Shown: in pieces, positions 25,759 to 34,283 of the stretch
How positions within the stretch are numbered: position 1 is the first letter of the stretch
Layout: every line of letters starts with the position of its first letter
Assembly (NCBI RefSeq): GCF_017876295.1
Contig: NZ_JAGINT010000001.1
Span: forward strand, 1 to 64,000
DNA length: 64,000 nt
DNA from: Kribbella aluminosa
GTDB lineage: Bacteria > Actinomycetota > Actinomycetes > Propionibacteriales > Kribbellaceae
Direction of reading: 5' to 3'
Program-made: the position numbers and the translations under genes
Notes under the pieces: model-generated
The model's database searches: none
The model's input: the letters and a program-made list of their open reading frames with translations, nothing else
What the model was told of the DNA's origin: nothing

Positions 25759-26495
25759 GGGGCTGGCTGGGTGGTCGGGCGGCGGGTGAGCAGCGCGGGC
25801 AGCAGGCCGCGGTGGCGGGCCATACAGCCGATGTCGGCCGCGAGGGCTAGGCCCATCGCGAGGTGGGCGAGCAGGGTGATCAGGTAGTAGCCGTTGAAGA
25901 TGGTGCCGTACTTGTCCAGGCCGAAGGGGCCGAACTGCGGTTCCATCGGGGGCAGGGTCATCATGGCGGTCTCGACGAACAGCACCGCGTACAGCACCGG
26001 CCCCCACCAGCGGGTGCGGCCGAAGAGGATGGAGTAGACCAGGGCGAAGGAGATGCCGTTGAACAGGTGGTAGACCGCGCCGAGGGTGTAGCTGGCCGGG
26101 GTGGGACCGGCCATGGGCTGGGCGCCGGTGATCAGGTTGCCGAACATGGTGATGGAGTCCGGCAGGTAGCCCAGGTGCACGCCGGCGCCCCGGACCAGGT
26201 CCAGGGCGAGGGTGAGGGTGATGCCGCCGGTGACGCCGACTGCGATGCGGTTCTGCAACCGTTCCAGGCCGGCGGCGCGGGCATACAGGTAGACGGCGGC
26301 CACGATGGCCATGCCGGGCAGACCGAGGGCCCAGAACAGCACCTGCAGGGAGAACGAACTGTTGGCGGTGGCGGCCACGACCAGCAGCGGGGAGATCCCG
26401 CCCGTGGCCAGGACCAGCAGGGTCAGCGTGGTCTCGGTCCCGGTCGCGATTGGAGCGGACGGCTGGACCGTGACGGTTGCAGAGGCAGTTGGCAT
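25755..26495 (-). CDS. Mer-operon integral membrane protein of unknown function
   Basis: This 246-residue protein has about seven hydrophobic segments: LLVLATGGISPLLVVAATAN, VLFWALGLPGMAIVAAVYLY, GAVYHLFNGISFALVYSILF, YYLITLLAHLAMGLALAADI. The ATG at 26495 has GGAGG 7 bases upstream and is preferred to one at 26513. HLFNG and the Glu/Asp-containing loops are possible ligand sites. I do not recognise the family. Position between a CcdA gene and a CC-motif membrane protein suggests metal or redox work. Confidence 0.7.
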   Translation of the reverse strand: MPTASATVTVQPSAPIATGTETTLTLLVLATGGISPLLVVAATANSSFSLQVLFWALGLPGMAIVAAVYLYARAAGLERLQNRIAVGVTGGITLTLALDLVRGAGVHLGYLPDSITMFGNLITGAQPMAGPTPASYTLGAVYHLFNGISFALVYSILFGRTRWWGPVLYAVLFVETAMMTLPPMEPQFGPFGLDKYGTIFNGYYLITLLAHLAMGLALAADIGCMARHRGLLPALLTRRPTTQPAP

Positions 26496-26558
26496 GGCAG
26501 ATCCTCCGGACATGTAGGGGAGTCGGGTGCCGCGCGAGCAGGGTTGCGCGGCTGGGTG

Positions 26559-26586
26559 CCGCCCGCGGGAGGGGTTCCGCGGGCGG
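26559..26586. terminator. Strong hairpin inside the mer operon
   Basis: CCGCCCGCGG and CCGCGGGCGG form a perfect 10-bp stem with an 8-base loop, 5 bases after the CcdA-like stop on the minus strand. It may stop part of the transcripts before the two last membrane genes. Confidence 0.55.
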
Positions 26587-26590
26587 CGGC

Positions 26591-27556
26591 TCAGCAGCAG
26601 TGACTGCCAGGGCGGTCCTGGTCGAGCGCGGCGGGGACCGGCTGGGGCGCTGTCTCGGGGGCGCGGCAGTCCGGATCGCGCCCCGGGGTGTCGCCGTCGC
26701 CGGCCGCGGCGGCACGTCTGCCGCTGTTGCGGAGGTGGTAGTGGAGGGCCAGTGTGGCGACGAGGAGGACGGCGGCGGCCGCGAGCCAGGCGATGAGGGT
26801 GGTGTGGGCCTGGACCCAGGTGGAGATGGTGGCGGAGAAGCGGGCCAGGCCGCCCGAGCGGCTGGCAGTGGTGGCGCCGTTGGTGGCGGCGGGGTACCAG
26901 TACCAGGCCAGGTAGATGCCGGTGGCGACCAGGATGGTGGCGGTGACGCGGGGGCCGTAGCGGGCCAGGGCCGTGATGCGCCGGGTCAGGGCGGTCCCGG
27001 CCGCCGCGGTGGTGACCGCGACGAGCAGCAGGACGGCGGCGGATCCGGCGGCGTACGCGGCGAACACGGCGAGCAGCCCGGCGTAGCTGGCGGTGGCCTG
27101 GGCCTGGGCGATGACGGCGAGCAGGACACCGAAGGTGCACGACAGGGACGCGGCCGCGTAGCCGATGCCGAAGACCAGCATGCGGCGGGCGGTCGGTGGA
27201 CCTTCGGCTGCCCGGCTGGGGACACCGGGCAGCCGAAGGGTCAGGGTGCGGCCGGCGAGCATCGCCAGGCCGAGCAGCAGCAGCACGATCCCGGTGGCCA
27301 GCCCGAGCCACGGGGCGGCGGAGATGAGGGTGCGGGCGCCGGCGCTGACGACCAGCCCGGCGGCCGCGAGGGTGCCGGCGAAGCCGATCGTCAGCGCGGC
27401 ACCGGAGCGCAGGGCGCGGCCGAGGCGGACCGGCAGGGGCGAGGTGTCGGTGTCGCCGAGCGCGTAGCTGATCCAGGCCGGCAGCAGCGCGAACCCGCAG
27501 GGGTTGACCGGGGCGATCATCCCGGCGGCGAAGGCGAGGGCGAGCAGGCCGGTCAC
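26591..27556 (-). CDS. CcdA/DsbD-type transmembrane thiol carrier of the mer operon
   Basis: This 321-residue protein starts MTGLLALAFAAGMIAPVNPC, where APVNPCGFALLPAW carries the first redox Cys of CcdA proteins. The second is in AAASLSCTFGVLLAV. Six or more membrane segments follow, with an extra His/Cys-containing C-terminal tail (PGSHCC end). It should move electrons across the membrane to the partner redoxin lipoprotein encoded next to it (overlap of 4 bases). CcdA-like genes are common in actinobacterial mer operons. Confidence 0.82.
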   Translation of the reverse strand: MTGLLALAFAAGMIAPVNPCGFALLPAWISYALGDTDTSPLPVRLGRALRSGAALTIGFAGTLAAAGLVVSAGARTLISAAPWLGLATGIVLLLLGLAMLAGRTLTLRLPGVPSRAAEGPPTARRMLVFGIGYAAASLSCTFGVLLAVIAQAQATASYAGLLAVFAAYAAGSAAVLLLVAVTTAAAGTALTRRITALARYGPRVTATILVATGIYLAWYWYPAATNGATTASRSGGLARFSATISTWVQAHTTLIAWLAAAAVLLVATLALHYHLRNSGRRAAAAGDGDTPGRDPDCRAPETAPQPVPAALDQDRPGSHCC

Positions 27557-28098
27557 CGGGCGCCCGCCGTCTCCAGGGCCGTCCGGATCTTGTCCGGGCC
27601 GGGGTCGGTGGCCCGGTAGGTGACCTGGCCGGCCGGGTCGACGACGATCAGCGTGGACAGCGCCGCGACCTTGTACCGCTGGGACAGCACGGCCCCGGTG
27701 TCGATGGCCGCGGGCAGATCGGGAGCCTTGATGTAGTCCAGGAACCCCCGGATGGTCTCGGGCGATTCACTCGGGTCCATGTCCACCACGAGGACATTGG
27801 CCTTACCGCTCAGTCCCCGGCCGGCCTCGGCCAGCGACTTGGCCCCGCCCACACATGCGCCGCAGCCGACGGAGAAGAAGAACAGCGCGGTCGGCTTGTC
27901 GCCCGGCACCTTCATCTTCTCGCCGCCGATCGTGGTCACCTCGGTGCTCTGCTGCGCCCCGGAGCCGGCGGCCGCCCCGGCGGGGCTGCTCTGCGAGGTC
28001 GCGGGGTCCTGGGTGCCGCAGGCGGCGGCGCCCGCCACGACCAGGGCGGTCACGGCGAGGGCGAGAACAGCGCGGCGGCGGGACAGGAGTGTCGTCAT
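27553..28098 (-). CDS. Lipoprotein redoxin (TlpA/AhpC-like)
   Basis: This 181-residue exported protein has a signal peptide with Arg-rich start (LLSRRRAVLALAVTALVVAG) and lipobox AAAC near residue 27. The thioredoxin-like domain carries FFFSVGCGACVGGAKSLAE with a CGAC pair near residue 79, and STLIVVDPAGQVTYRA after it. It probably takes electrons from the CcdA-like protein and protects or reduces thiols, or binds Hg, outside the cell. Start ATG overlaps the upstream MerT-like stop. Confidence 0.82.
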   Translation of the reverse strand: MTTLLSRRRAVLALAVTALVVAGAAACGTQDPATSQSSPAGAAAGSGAQQSTEVTTIGGEKMKVPGDKPTALFFFSVGCGACVGGAKSLAEAGRGLSGKANVLVVDMDPSESPETIRGFLDYIKAPDLPAAIDTGAVLSQRYKVAALSTLIVVDPAGQVTYRATDPGPDKIRTALETAGAR

Positions 28099-28421
28099 CG
28101 GAAGCGGGGGCCTTCCTGGTCGGTCGAGTTGTGCCGGCGTTCCCGGCCGGTGCGGTTCTTGTCCGCCTCGGTGGGCGGACAGCACTCGTCGCGTCCTGCG
28201 CGGCGGCGCCGGACGACGGCGGTGACGGCGGCCACCACGAGGAAACCCGCGGCGGCGATCACCCACGGGTTGCCCAGGAGGCCGCCGACCCCGGCGAGCG
28301 CGCCCGCGGCGATCAGGACGGGCCCGGCGCAGCAGACGATCATCAGCACGGCGGCGCCGATCCCGGCAGCCGCCGAGCCGGAGGACTCCTGGTCACCGCG
28401 CGGCGGCCTGTGAGTGGTCAT
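28095..28421 (-). CDS. MerT-like mercuric transport protein
   Basis: This 108-residue protein has two hydrophobic segments: GIGAAVLMIVCCAGPVLIAA with a vicinal CC, and NPWVIAAAGFLVVAAVTAVV. A cytoplasmic tail has a second CC (GRDECCPPTEAD). Paired CC in the first segment plus a further Cys pair is the MerT pattern, though it has only two clear segments rather than three. It follows the ArsR-type regulator by 23 bases. Uptake of Hg(II) toward MerA is the likely role. Confidence 0.68.
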   Translation of the reverse strand: MTTHRPPRGDQESSGSAAAGIGAAVLMIVCCAGPVLIAAGALAGVGGLLGNPWVIAAAGFLVVAAVTAVVRRRRAGRDECCPPTEADKNRTGRERRHNSTDQEGPRFR

Positions 28422-28444
28422 GACGGAACGCTCCTTCTCGTGGG

Positions 28445-28819
28445 TCAGATGCCGGGGATGCGGGTGCAGCAGGTCAGCGCGCTGGCGTTGTCCGCGGCCA
28501 GCGACCGGGCCAGCACCACCAGGTCCACCACCCGCGGGTCTCCGACGGAGTAGCGCAGCTTGCGGCCGTCGCGCCGGGCGGTGACGTAGCCGCAGTCCAC
28601 AAGACAGGACAAGTGAACCGACACGCGCGGCTGGGAGATTCCCGCGTGCTCGACACACTCGGCCGACGTGCGGTCGCCACGCAGGATGAACTCCAGCAGC
28701 TTCAGCCGGGTCGGGTCGGACAGGGCACGGAAGAACTTCGCCACCGTGTCCAGATGGGTGCACGGCACCTCATCCGCGGTCGGCGCGGTCGGGGCAGGGG
28801 CGGTCAGGGACTGGGACAT
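28445..28819 (-). CDS. merR: ArsR-type mercury regulator (S. lividans MerR-like)
   Basis: This 124-residue winged-helix repressor has FFRALSDPTRLKLLEFILRG, SAECVEHAGISQPRVSVHLS, CLVDCGYVTARRDGRKLRYS and the tail ALTCCTRIPGI. Cys residues in ECVEH and LVDCGYV, with the C-terminal CC, fit the soft-metal ArsR sensors that control Streptomyces mer operons. ATG at 28819 has GGAGG 8-10 bases upstream. It is divergent from merA across a 129-base control region holding two direct repeats. Confidence 0.85.
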   Translation of the reverse strand: MSQSLTAPAPTAPTADEVPCTHLDTVAKFFRALSDPTRLKLLEFILRGDRTSAECVEHAGISQPRVSVHLSCLVDCGYVTARRDGRKLRYSVGDPRVVDLVVLARSLAADNASALTCCTRIPGI

Positions 28820-28850
28820 ACGGGTGGCCTCCTCCATACAACTGAAACAA

Positions 28851-28905
28851 CAATTCGCCTAGCCGCATAGTATGGTGGCGGTGAGCAATTCGGCAACCCG
28901 CATAG
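28851..28905. promoter_or_regulatory. Divergent mer control region with two 20-base direct repeats
   Basis: CAATTCGCCTAGCCGCATAG (28851-28870) and CAATTCGGCAACCCGCATAG (28886-28905) match at 17 of 20 positions and are spaced 35 bases start to start. They lie between the regulator gene (start 28819, minus) and merA (start 28949, plus). One repeat per promoter, each bound by an ArsR-type MerR dimer, is the simplest reading. Confidence 0.65.
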
Positions 28906-28948
28906 CAACGAGCCCGGAGTCCCGGGCTGCGAACGAGGAGGCAGCATC

Positions 28949-30385
28949 GTGACCATGACGGATTCCGGCTTCGACCTGGCGGTCATCGGCTCCGGCTCGG
29001 CGGCGTTCGCCGCCGCCATCGCCGCCACCAACCAGGGCGGCCGGGTGCTGATGGTCGAGCGCGGCACGACCGGCGGCACCTGTGTGAACGTCGGCTGTGT
29101 GCCGTCCAAGGCGCTGCTCGCGGCCGCCGAGGCCCGCCACGGCGCCCACGCGGCCGGGCGCTTCCCCGGCCTGATCCCGGCCGAGGTGCCGGTCGGGTTC
29201 GCGGCGCTGATCGGCGGCAAGGATGCCCTGGTCGAGCAGCTGCGCACGGAGAAGTACACCGACCTCGCCGGCGATTACGGCTGGGAGATCCTGCACGGCA
29301 CCGCCGGCTTCGCCGGGACCACCGAGGCACCGGTCCTGGAGGTGGCACTGAACGAGGGCGGCACCCGCCGGATCGAGGCGGCCCACTACCTGATCGCGAC
29401 CGGCTCAGCCCCCTGGGCTCCGCCGGTACCGGGCCTGGAGGAGGCCGGCTACCTGACGTCCACCACCGCGATGGAGCTCGACGCTCTGCCGGGGTCGATG
29501 GTGGTGGTCGGCGGGAATGCGGTCGGCCTGGAGCAGGCCCAGATCTTCGCCCGGCTCGGCACCCAGGTCACCGTCGTCGAGGCGCTGGACCGGCTCGCCC
29601 CGTTCGAGGAACCCGAAGTCTCTCAGGTGATCGAGGAGGTCTTCGCCGACGAGGGCATCACCGTGCATACGGGCGTCACGCTCGCCGCCGTCCAGCGTGA
29701 CGCGCACGGCTACACCCTGACCGCCGGCGAAGGCAGTGCAGCCGTCGAGCTACGGGCCGAGCAGCTGCTGATCGCGACCGGCCGCCGCCCGGTCACCGCC
29801 GGGCTGAACCTCGACGCGGTGGGCGTGAAGACCGGTTCGCGTGGCGAAGTGGTCGTCGACGAGTTCCAGCGCACCACCAACGATCGGATCTGGGCCGCGG
29901 GCGACGTCGCCGGAGGACCCCAGTTCGTGTACGTCGCGGCCGCCCAGGGCACCCTGGCCGCCGACAACGCCCTCGGTGCCGCCGAGCGGACCCTGGACTA
30001 CGCCACCGTGCCCCGGGTCACCTTCACCAGCCCGGCCATCGCCGCCGTCGGCATGACCGACGCCCAGGTCGTCGACGCCGGAATCCGCTGCGACTGCCGC
30101 ACCCTGCCACTGCAGTATGTGCCCCGGGCACTGGCCAACCGCGACACCCGCGGCCTGGTCAAGATCGTCGCCGAGGCCGGCACCGGCCGCCTGCTCGGCG
30201 TCCACGTCATCGCCGACGGCGCGGGCGACATCATCACCGCCGCCACCTACGCCCTCAAGGCCCAGATGACCGTCGACCAGCTCGCCCACACCTGGGCCCC
30301 CTACCTCACCATGGCCGAAGCCCTCAAGCTCGCCGCCCAGACCTACACCGCCGACGTCGCCAAGCTCTCCTGCTGCGCCGGCTGA
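28949..30385 (+). CDS. merA: Mercuric reductase MerA
   Basis: This 478-residue protein reduces Hg(II) to Hg(0) with NADPH. FAD motif VIGSGSAAFAAAIAAT, redox pair TGGTCVNVGCVPSKALL, NAD(P) motif MVVVGGNAVGLEQAQIF, then IWAAGDVAGGPQFVYVAA. The C-terminus KLSCCAG carries the vicinal Cys pair that delivers Hg to the active site, so this is a true MerA. The NmerA domain is absent, as in Streptomyces enzymes. A GTG at 28949 or the ATG 6 bases later can start it, after AGGAGGCAGC. Confidence 0.95.
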   Translation: MTMTDSGFDLAVIGSGSAAFAAAIAATNQGGRVLMVERGTTGGTCVNVGCVPSKALLAAAEARHGAHAAGRFPGLIPAEVPVGFAALIGGKDALVEQLRTEKYTDLAGDYGWEILHGTAGFAGTTEAPVLEVALNEGGTRRIEAAHYLIATGSAPWAPPVPGLEEAGYLTSTTAMELDALPGSMVVVGGNAVGLEQAQIFARLGTQVTVVEALDRLAPFEEPEVSQVIEEVFADEGITVHTGVTLAAVQRDAHGYTLTAGEGSAAVELRAEQLLIATGRRPVTAGLNLDAVGVKTGSRGEVVVDEFQRTTNDRIWAAGDVAGGPQFVYVAAAQGTLAADNALGAAERTLDYATVPRVTFTSPAIAAVGMTDAQVVDAGIRCDCRTLPLQYVPRALANRDTRGLVKIVAEAGTGRLLGVHVIADGAGDIITAATYALKAQMTVDQLAHTWAPYLTMAEALKLAAQTYTADVAKLSCCAG

Positions 30386-30398
30386 CCAAGAGATCGCC

Positions 30399-30868
30399 AT
30401 GACCACGGGCCAAAGCTCGCCGCCGGCCCGGCCGATGACGGTCGGGGAGCTGTCCCGCCGCACCGCCGTACCCGTCAAAACGCTGCGCGAATACACCGAC
30501 CTCGGGCTGATCTACACCATCGGCCGCAGCCCCGCCAACTACCGCCTCTTCGACGCTGACGCCCTGTGTGGTGCGTGCACTTCATCGGCCAGATGCGTGG
30601 CCTCGGCATGACGATCGCCGAGATCCGCGAACTGACCACCGGATGGCCCGACCGCACCGACCGGTCCAGCGGGACTCGCCTGGCCGAACTGCTGCGCCGC
30701 TCCCGCCGGCGCCTCGAGCAGCGCATCGCCGCCCAGCAGCAGATCCTGCGCCGCATCGACGCATTCGAAGCCGAACACCGCACCGACCTGGCCAGGGGCG
30801 ACGTCTGCTGGGCCGGTGATCCGCGCTGCGCGGCGGGGCTTGACCCTCACCCCGGGGTGAGCTCCTAA
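30399..30868 (+). pseudogene. MerR-family regulator broken by a TG duplication
   Basis: The first frame starts MTTGQSSPPARPMTVGELSR and runs through VKTLREYTDLGLIYTIGRS and NYRLFDADAL. It should continue WCVHFIGQMRGLGMTIAEIR, which lies in another frame from 30566 to the stop at 30868 (RGDVCWAGDPRC near the end). CTGTGTGGTGC at about 30563 becomes in frame if one TG of the TGTG is removed. So one dinucleotide slip disables it. It sits between merA and merB in the same direction and may have been a second regulator. Confidence 0.78.
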
Positions 30869-30930
30869 CGTCGCAGCTGAAGCGAAATCGGCAGGTCGCG
30901 AACCGGGCCTGCCGACCACGAGGAACCGCG

Positions 30931-31626
30931 ATGGAGGTAGCGATCGTGACCAGCACCGCTGACAGCGGCAGCGCTGTCAACGCCATCAAAAGCCTCGCCG
31001 ACCAGCTCGGCGTCGTTCTCATGAGCGAGGCGCAGGCCACGCTCCCACCCCCGCTGCGGGAGCTGCACCGGGCCATCCTGGCCGCATTCGTCGACAGCGG
31101 CGCGGCGCCCACAGTTGCCTGGGTCACCGACCGGGCCAGCCTCCTCGGCATCGACCCCGGCCAGGCCCTGCACGACCTCGACCACGCCGACCTGGTCCAC
31201 ACCGCAGAGGCTGTCGTCACCGTGGCCTACCCGTTCTCCGGCACCCCGACGCGGCACCGCGTCCAGCTCGAGGACGGCCCCGCAGTCTGGGCGATGTGCG
31301 CCGCTGACGCCCTCGGCATCCCCGCAATGACGGGCCGCAACGCAACAATCACCAGCACCGACCCGCACAGCGGCGAGGCGATCGGCGTCGAATTCCACGA
31401 CGGCACCTGGACCTGGGAACCCGCCACCACGGTCGTGCTCGTCGCCGGCGCCGCCGGATGCGGCACGGCCGCCGAGGCCGCCTGCCGGTACGTCGACTTC
31501 TTCGCCCGCGCCGAACACGCCCAGGCACACCTGCAAGCCGACCCGACGCTCACCGGCCAGATCTACGACCAGGCCAGCGCGATCGAACTAGGCCGGACCA
31601 TCTTCGGGCCCCTCCTCGGCCGATGA
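30931..31626 (+). CDS. merB: Organomercurial lyase MerB (classic length)
   Basis: This 231-residue MerB has the helical region (LPPPLRELHRAILAAFVDSG), then TVAYPFSGTPTRHRVQ, VWAMCAADALGIPAM with catalytic Cys and the Asp three residues on, and AACRYVDFFA with the second Cys. It has no thioredoxin-like N-terminal domain, unlike the paralog at 8409. It is on the merA strand 62 bases after the broken MerR gene. A ribosome site GAGGAA precedes the ATG. Confidence 0.92.
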   Translation: MEVAIVTSTADSGSAVNAIKSLADQLGVVLMSEAQATLPPPLRELHRAILAAFVDSGAAPTVAWVTDRASLLGIDPGQALHDLDHADLVHTAEAVVTVAYPFSGTPTRHRVQLEDGPAVWAMCAADALGIPAMTGRNATITSTDPHSGEAIGVEFHDGTWTWEPATTVVLVAGAAGCGTAAEAACRYVDFFARAEHAQAHLQADPTLTGQIYDQASAIELGRTIFGPLLGR

Positions 31627-31928
31627 CACGACTGGGCGGTAGCAGTGAAACCCACTCCCCAGAACGTGTCACTGCACCAATCGACTCTTGACCTGGCAAC
31701 GGAGTCAAACCCGCCGCCGTGCTGAACTCGTCAGGTCGACTGGGAGGTGCTGGTGTGGGGCTCCTGCGGTCTGGGTTGATCGAGCAGCATGGGGTGGGCG
31801 AGGACCCTATGTGGTAGGTGCCGGGTTCCTGCTGGCCTCGGGTGCGCCGGCAATGTCCACATCAGCCTGGCCGCCGACGAGGCGCGCGCCGGGCTCGCGC
31901 CCGGCGCTCCTCGGCGATGGTCACCGCG

Positions 31929-32150
31929 CTCATCGATCGTGTCGCTGTGTCGCCGCCAGCAGCAGAGCCCGATGGCGACCGTGTACAAGATGGCGAACCC
32001 CGTACTCATCGGCATCAACTCCCCGGCACCGTCGTCAGGCGGGCGGCTCCCGCGATCCCTTGTCCAGCAGGCCGCCGGTGGGGGCCGGGTATCTCACTGC
32101 GGTTGACCCAAGGTCTCGCCGTCGCAGCCGAACCAGCCAAGTGCGCTCAT
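31929..32150 (-). pseudogene. Duplicated unknown small gene, decayed copy 1
   Basis: Minus frames give MSALGWFG at 32150 and, in another frame, MPMSTGFAILYTVAIGLCC. The same parts occur in copy 2 at 32836-33058. In DNA the two blocks match over about 300 bases with small indels, and both carry GATGGCGACCGTGTACAAGA and GCTCCCGCGATCCCTTG without change. This copy has more frame breaks. Product unknown, with one hydrophobic segment. Confidence 0.5.
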
Positions 32151-32266
32151 CGACGCCCGTGGGCTCTGGGCGCCGGGACGTCCCACCTCGAGTCAGGCCC
32201 TCTGATGGGCCCCCAGTGAGAATCGCTGGTCAGCCAAATCCGCCCGATTTTCGGCGGTTACTACGG

Positions 32267-32373
32267 CGACCCCTGAAGGACAAGCACGTGAACTGCCTGG
32301 GCCGGTACGCGATCATCTCCTCCCAGCCCGCACGGGGCTTGCGGCCGGCACGGACGAGGCCGACACCGCCTGA
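32267..32373 (+). mobile_element. tnpA: 3' remnant of a second type of Tn3 transposase
   Basis: The frame reads RPLKDKHVNCLGRYAIISSQ followed by PARGL, the C-terminal signature of Tn3-family transposases (LSPLKxxHxNxLGRYxF). It differs from copies at 15.6 and 22.4 kb (HKNLNVLGRYSFTATQPAGG), so it comes from another transposon. It lies between the two copies of the duplicated unknown gene. Confidence 0.7.
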
Positions 32374-32448
32374 CCGGTTGCGGTGGATGGGTCCCCGTAC
32401 CCGACGCACGTGTAGGGCCCCTGATCGGTCGCGCGACGGGATGCGGCG

Positions 32449-32489
32449 GGCCCTGTCCAGTCGCCAACGCCGGGCGACTGGACAGGGCC
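32449..32489. terminator. Perfect 17-bp hairpin
   Basis: GGCCCTGTCCAGTCGCC and GGCGACTGGACAGGGCC pair without mismatch around a 7-base loop. It ends 3 bases before the stop of the small minus gene at 32493, so it is placed to end that gene's transcript. No T-run is present, as usual at this GC content. Confidence 0.65.
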
Positions 32490-32492
32490 GGG

Positions 32493-32684
32493 CTAGTGGC
32501 GTCGGCGGTGTGAGCCGGCGGTGGCGGCCCAGTCGAGGAGTCTGTCGTCGGCGAGCACGGCGTCGCCGTCGACCGCGGCGGGAACGGCGGCGGTGATGAC
32601 CGCCCAGAGGGCACGCAGCCGGAGGGCGACGTGATCGACGACGTCGCCCTCGGGCCGGCGCGTGGTGTAGCGGCAGTGCCTCAT
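32493..32684 (-). CDS. 63-residue hypothetical protein
   Basis: The frame MRHCRYTTRRPEGDVVDHVA, LRLRALWAVITAAVPAAVDG, then LLDWAATAGSHRRRH has normal composition. Directly downstream is the perfect 17-bp hairpin. A possible ribosome site GGGGAG precedes the ATG. No family is recognised. Confidence 0.5.
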   Translation of the reverse strand: MRHCRYTTRRPEGDVVDHVALRLRALWAVITAAVPAAVDGDAVLADDRLLDWAATAGSHRRRH

Positions 32685-32835
32685 GTTGCTCCCCAGTTCC
32701 TCCCCCTGCTGGTCATATCGGCTTCACTGGGGCAAATGTTTCGTCCAGCTCACCTCGCCAGCTGGTGAGCTGTCTCACTCGTCGCTGGCTGGTGTCAGAC
32801 CCGCACCCGGCGCTACTCGACGATGGCCACCCCGC

Positions 32836-33058
32836 TCATCGATCGCGCCCCTGTGTCGCCGCGAGGTAGCAGCAGAGCCCGATGGCGACCGTGTACAAGA
32901 TGGCGAACCCCGTACTCATCGGCACCAGCTTCCCGTGCATCGTCAGGGCGGTCGGCTCCCGCGATCCCTTGTCCAGCAGGCCGCCGGTGGGGCGGGATCT
33001 CGCTCCAGTGGACCCAGGACTCGCCTTCGCCGTCGCCGAACCAGCCAAGTGCGCTCAT
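32836..33058 (-). pseudogene. Duplicated unknown small gene, copy 2 with one frame break
   Basis: From ATG 33058: MSALGWFGDGEGESWVHWSE, IPP, then a shift in a run of four C (about 32995), then TGGLLDKGSREPTALTMHGK and LVPMSTGFAILYTVAIGLCC to the stop at 32836. The C-terminal hydrophobic segment has a CC pair. Apart from that one shift it reads well. Copy 1 is 0.9 kb away in the same orientation. Confidence 0.5.
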
Positions 33059-33255
33059 CGGCGCCGTGGGGGCTGGGCACCGGGACGGTCCCACCTCGAA
33101 GTCAGCGGGTGGTGGGAACGCCCCGGGCCTTGAGCCGACGACCAGGTACCGCGTGGGAGGGGGGAGGTCTACGCGATCGGCCGGCCGACCTGTCCCGACC
33201 GTAGCGACGGCGACCCCACCCGGATAGAGCTTGACCACATATTGAGCACTCTCCG

Positions 33256-33582
33256 TTATCGAATCTGGCGAAAATGACGAAGATTCATCTCGAATCCACA
33301 CGCAGAGTGACCATGGCCGGTCGTCTCGCTGACCTCCACCACGTCGACGACGTCGCCGACGGCGTAGTCCTGCCGGAAGAACGGCGCCAGCAGCGCCCGC
33401 GCCGCCTCGAGGTGGCCGATCGCGGCGGCCGCCGCGGTGTCCAGGTCAGCGCCGGGCTCGTCGACCACGATCATGGCGCGCAGACCCGGGTCGCTCAGCA
33501 TCAGCTCCAGCTGCTGCTCGGCGGCGATCAGCTGGGCTTCGAGCAGCCGGACTCCGGCACGATCCACGAGCCCATCATCCAT
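33256..33582 (-). CDS. 108-residue hypothetical protein
   Basis: From ATG 33582: MDDGLVDRAGVRLLEAQLIA, AEQQLELMLSDPGLRAMIVV, then AIGHLEAARALLAPFFRQDY, AVGDVVDVVEV and a basic tail. Acidic, helical, normal for a real actinobacterial protein. It is divergent from the gene at 33658 with a 75-base gap. No domain is recognised. Confidence 0.5.
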   Translation of the reverse strand: MDDGLVDRAGVRLLEAQLIAAEQQLELMLSDPGLRAMIVVDEPGADLDTAAAAAIGHLEAARALLAPFFRQDYAVGDVVDVVEVSETTGHGHSACGFEMNLRHFRQIR

Positions 33583-33657
33583 CCGCAGCCGGGGACCTCG
33601 CCCGGAGGTCGCTGACGCGCGGGGGCTGCAGATCGTGGCCGGTACAGTCCTGGGGAA

Positions 33658-34230
33658 ATGATGGTCACCGACCTGCACCACTATCTCGACCTGCCGGTCG
33701 ACGCGCCGGGTCCCGCCCGCCGGTTGGCCGAATACCTGAACAACCTGGTTCGAGCGGCAACGGCAGGCGACGCAGGCATCGCCTGGGAAAGCGCGCTGCC
33801 GTGCCGCCGCCGGTCGGGCAACCGGCGCTGCCCGGGCCGGACGATCGTGGTCCGGGCCGACCCGCCAGCGCCGATCCGGTGGCACTGCGGTGACGAGGGC
33901 GTCATCAGCAACTGGGCCGGCTCACCCTTCGGCCTTCGCCCGCGACGACTCACCCTCGCCGAGCCCGTGAACGAGATCGTCATCTCGGCGGAGGTGGCCG
34001 CAGCACTGCGCGAGCTGCGGTTGCTCGATCCCGGCTGCGAGCGGCTGGTGTTCCGGATCCGCGCCCACACCGACGGCGCCGCCTTGCCGGCCACCGGCGA
34101 CGACCTGGACGAGCTGCTCGGGTTCGTGGCCGCCGAAGCCAATCACGAGCCGGACCGGCGCCGCCGGCGGCGACTCGACGCCGCGTTCGACGCGCTCCAC
34201 ATCGCGGCTCAGGCCGCTGACGGCCGATGA
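33658..34230 (+). CDS. 190-residue conserved-looking hypothetical protein
   Basis: MMVTDLHHYLDLPVDAPGPA begins the protein. A middle part has SALPCRRRSGNRRCPGRTIV and IRWHCGDEGVISNWAGSPFG, where Cys and His could bind zinc, and a C-terminal helical region ends in Arg-rich sequence. I recall similar proteins in mycobacteria and relatives but know no function. GGGGAAATG at the start gives the ribosome site. Confidence 0.65.
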   Translation: MMVTDLHHYLDLPVDAPGPARRLAEYLNNLVRAATAGDAGIAWESALPCRRRSGNRRCPGRTIVVRADPPAPIRWHCGDEGVISNWAGSPFGLRPRRLTLAEPVNEIVISAEVAAALRELRLLDPGCERLVFRIRAHTDGAALPATGDDLDELLGFVAAEANHEPDRRRRRRLDAAFDALHIAAQAADGR

Positions 34231-34283
34231 TCGAAGTGGCATAGCCGGCAGCCGGCCGGGTCATTGCTGCAGGCACGGGCGTC

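Noticed and set aside
26477..27619. 380-codon plus frame opposite the CcdA-like gene
   Set aside because: Gly/Arg-rich antisense shadow produced by GC bias. The minus strand has the redox motifs.
28851..28905. CRISPR-like repeat pair
   Set aside because: Only two imperfect copies with a 15-base gap, placed in a divergent promoter and with no cas genes in the window.
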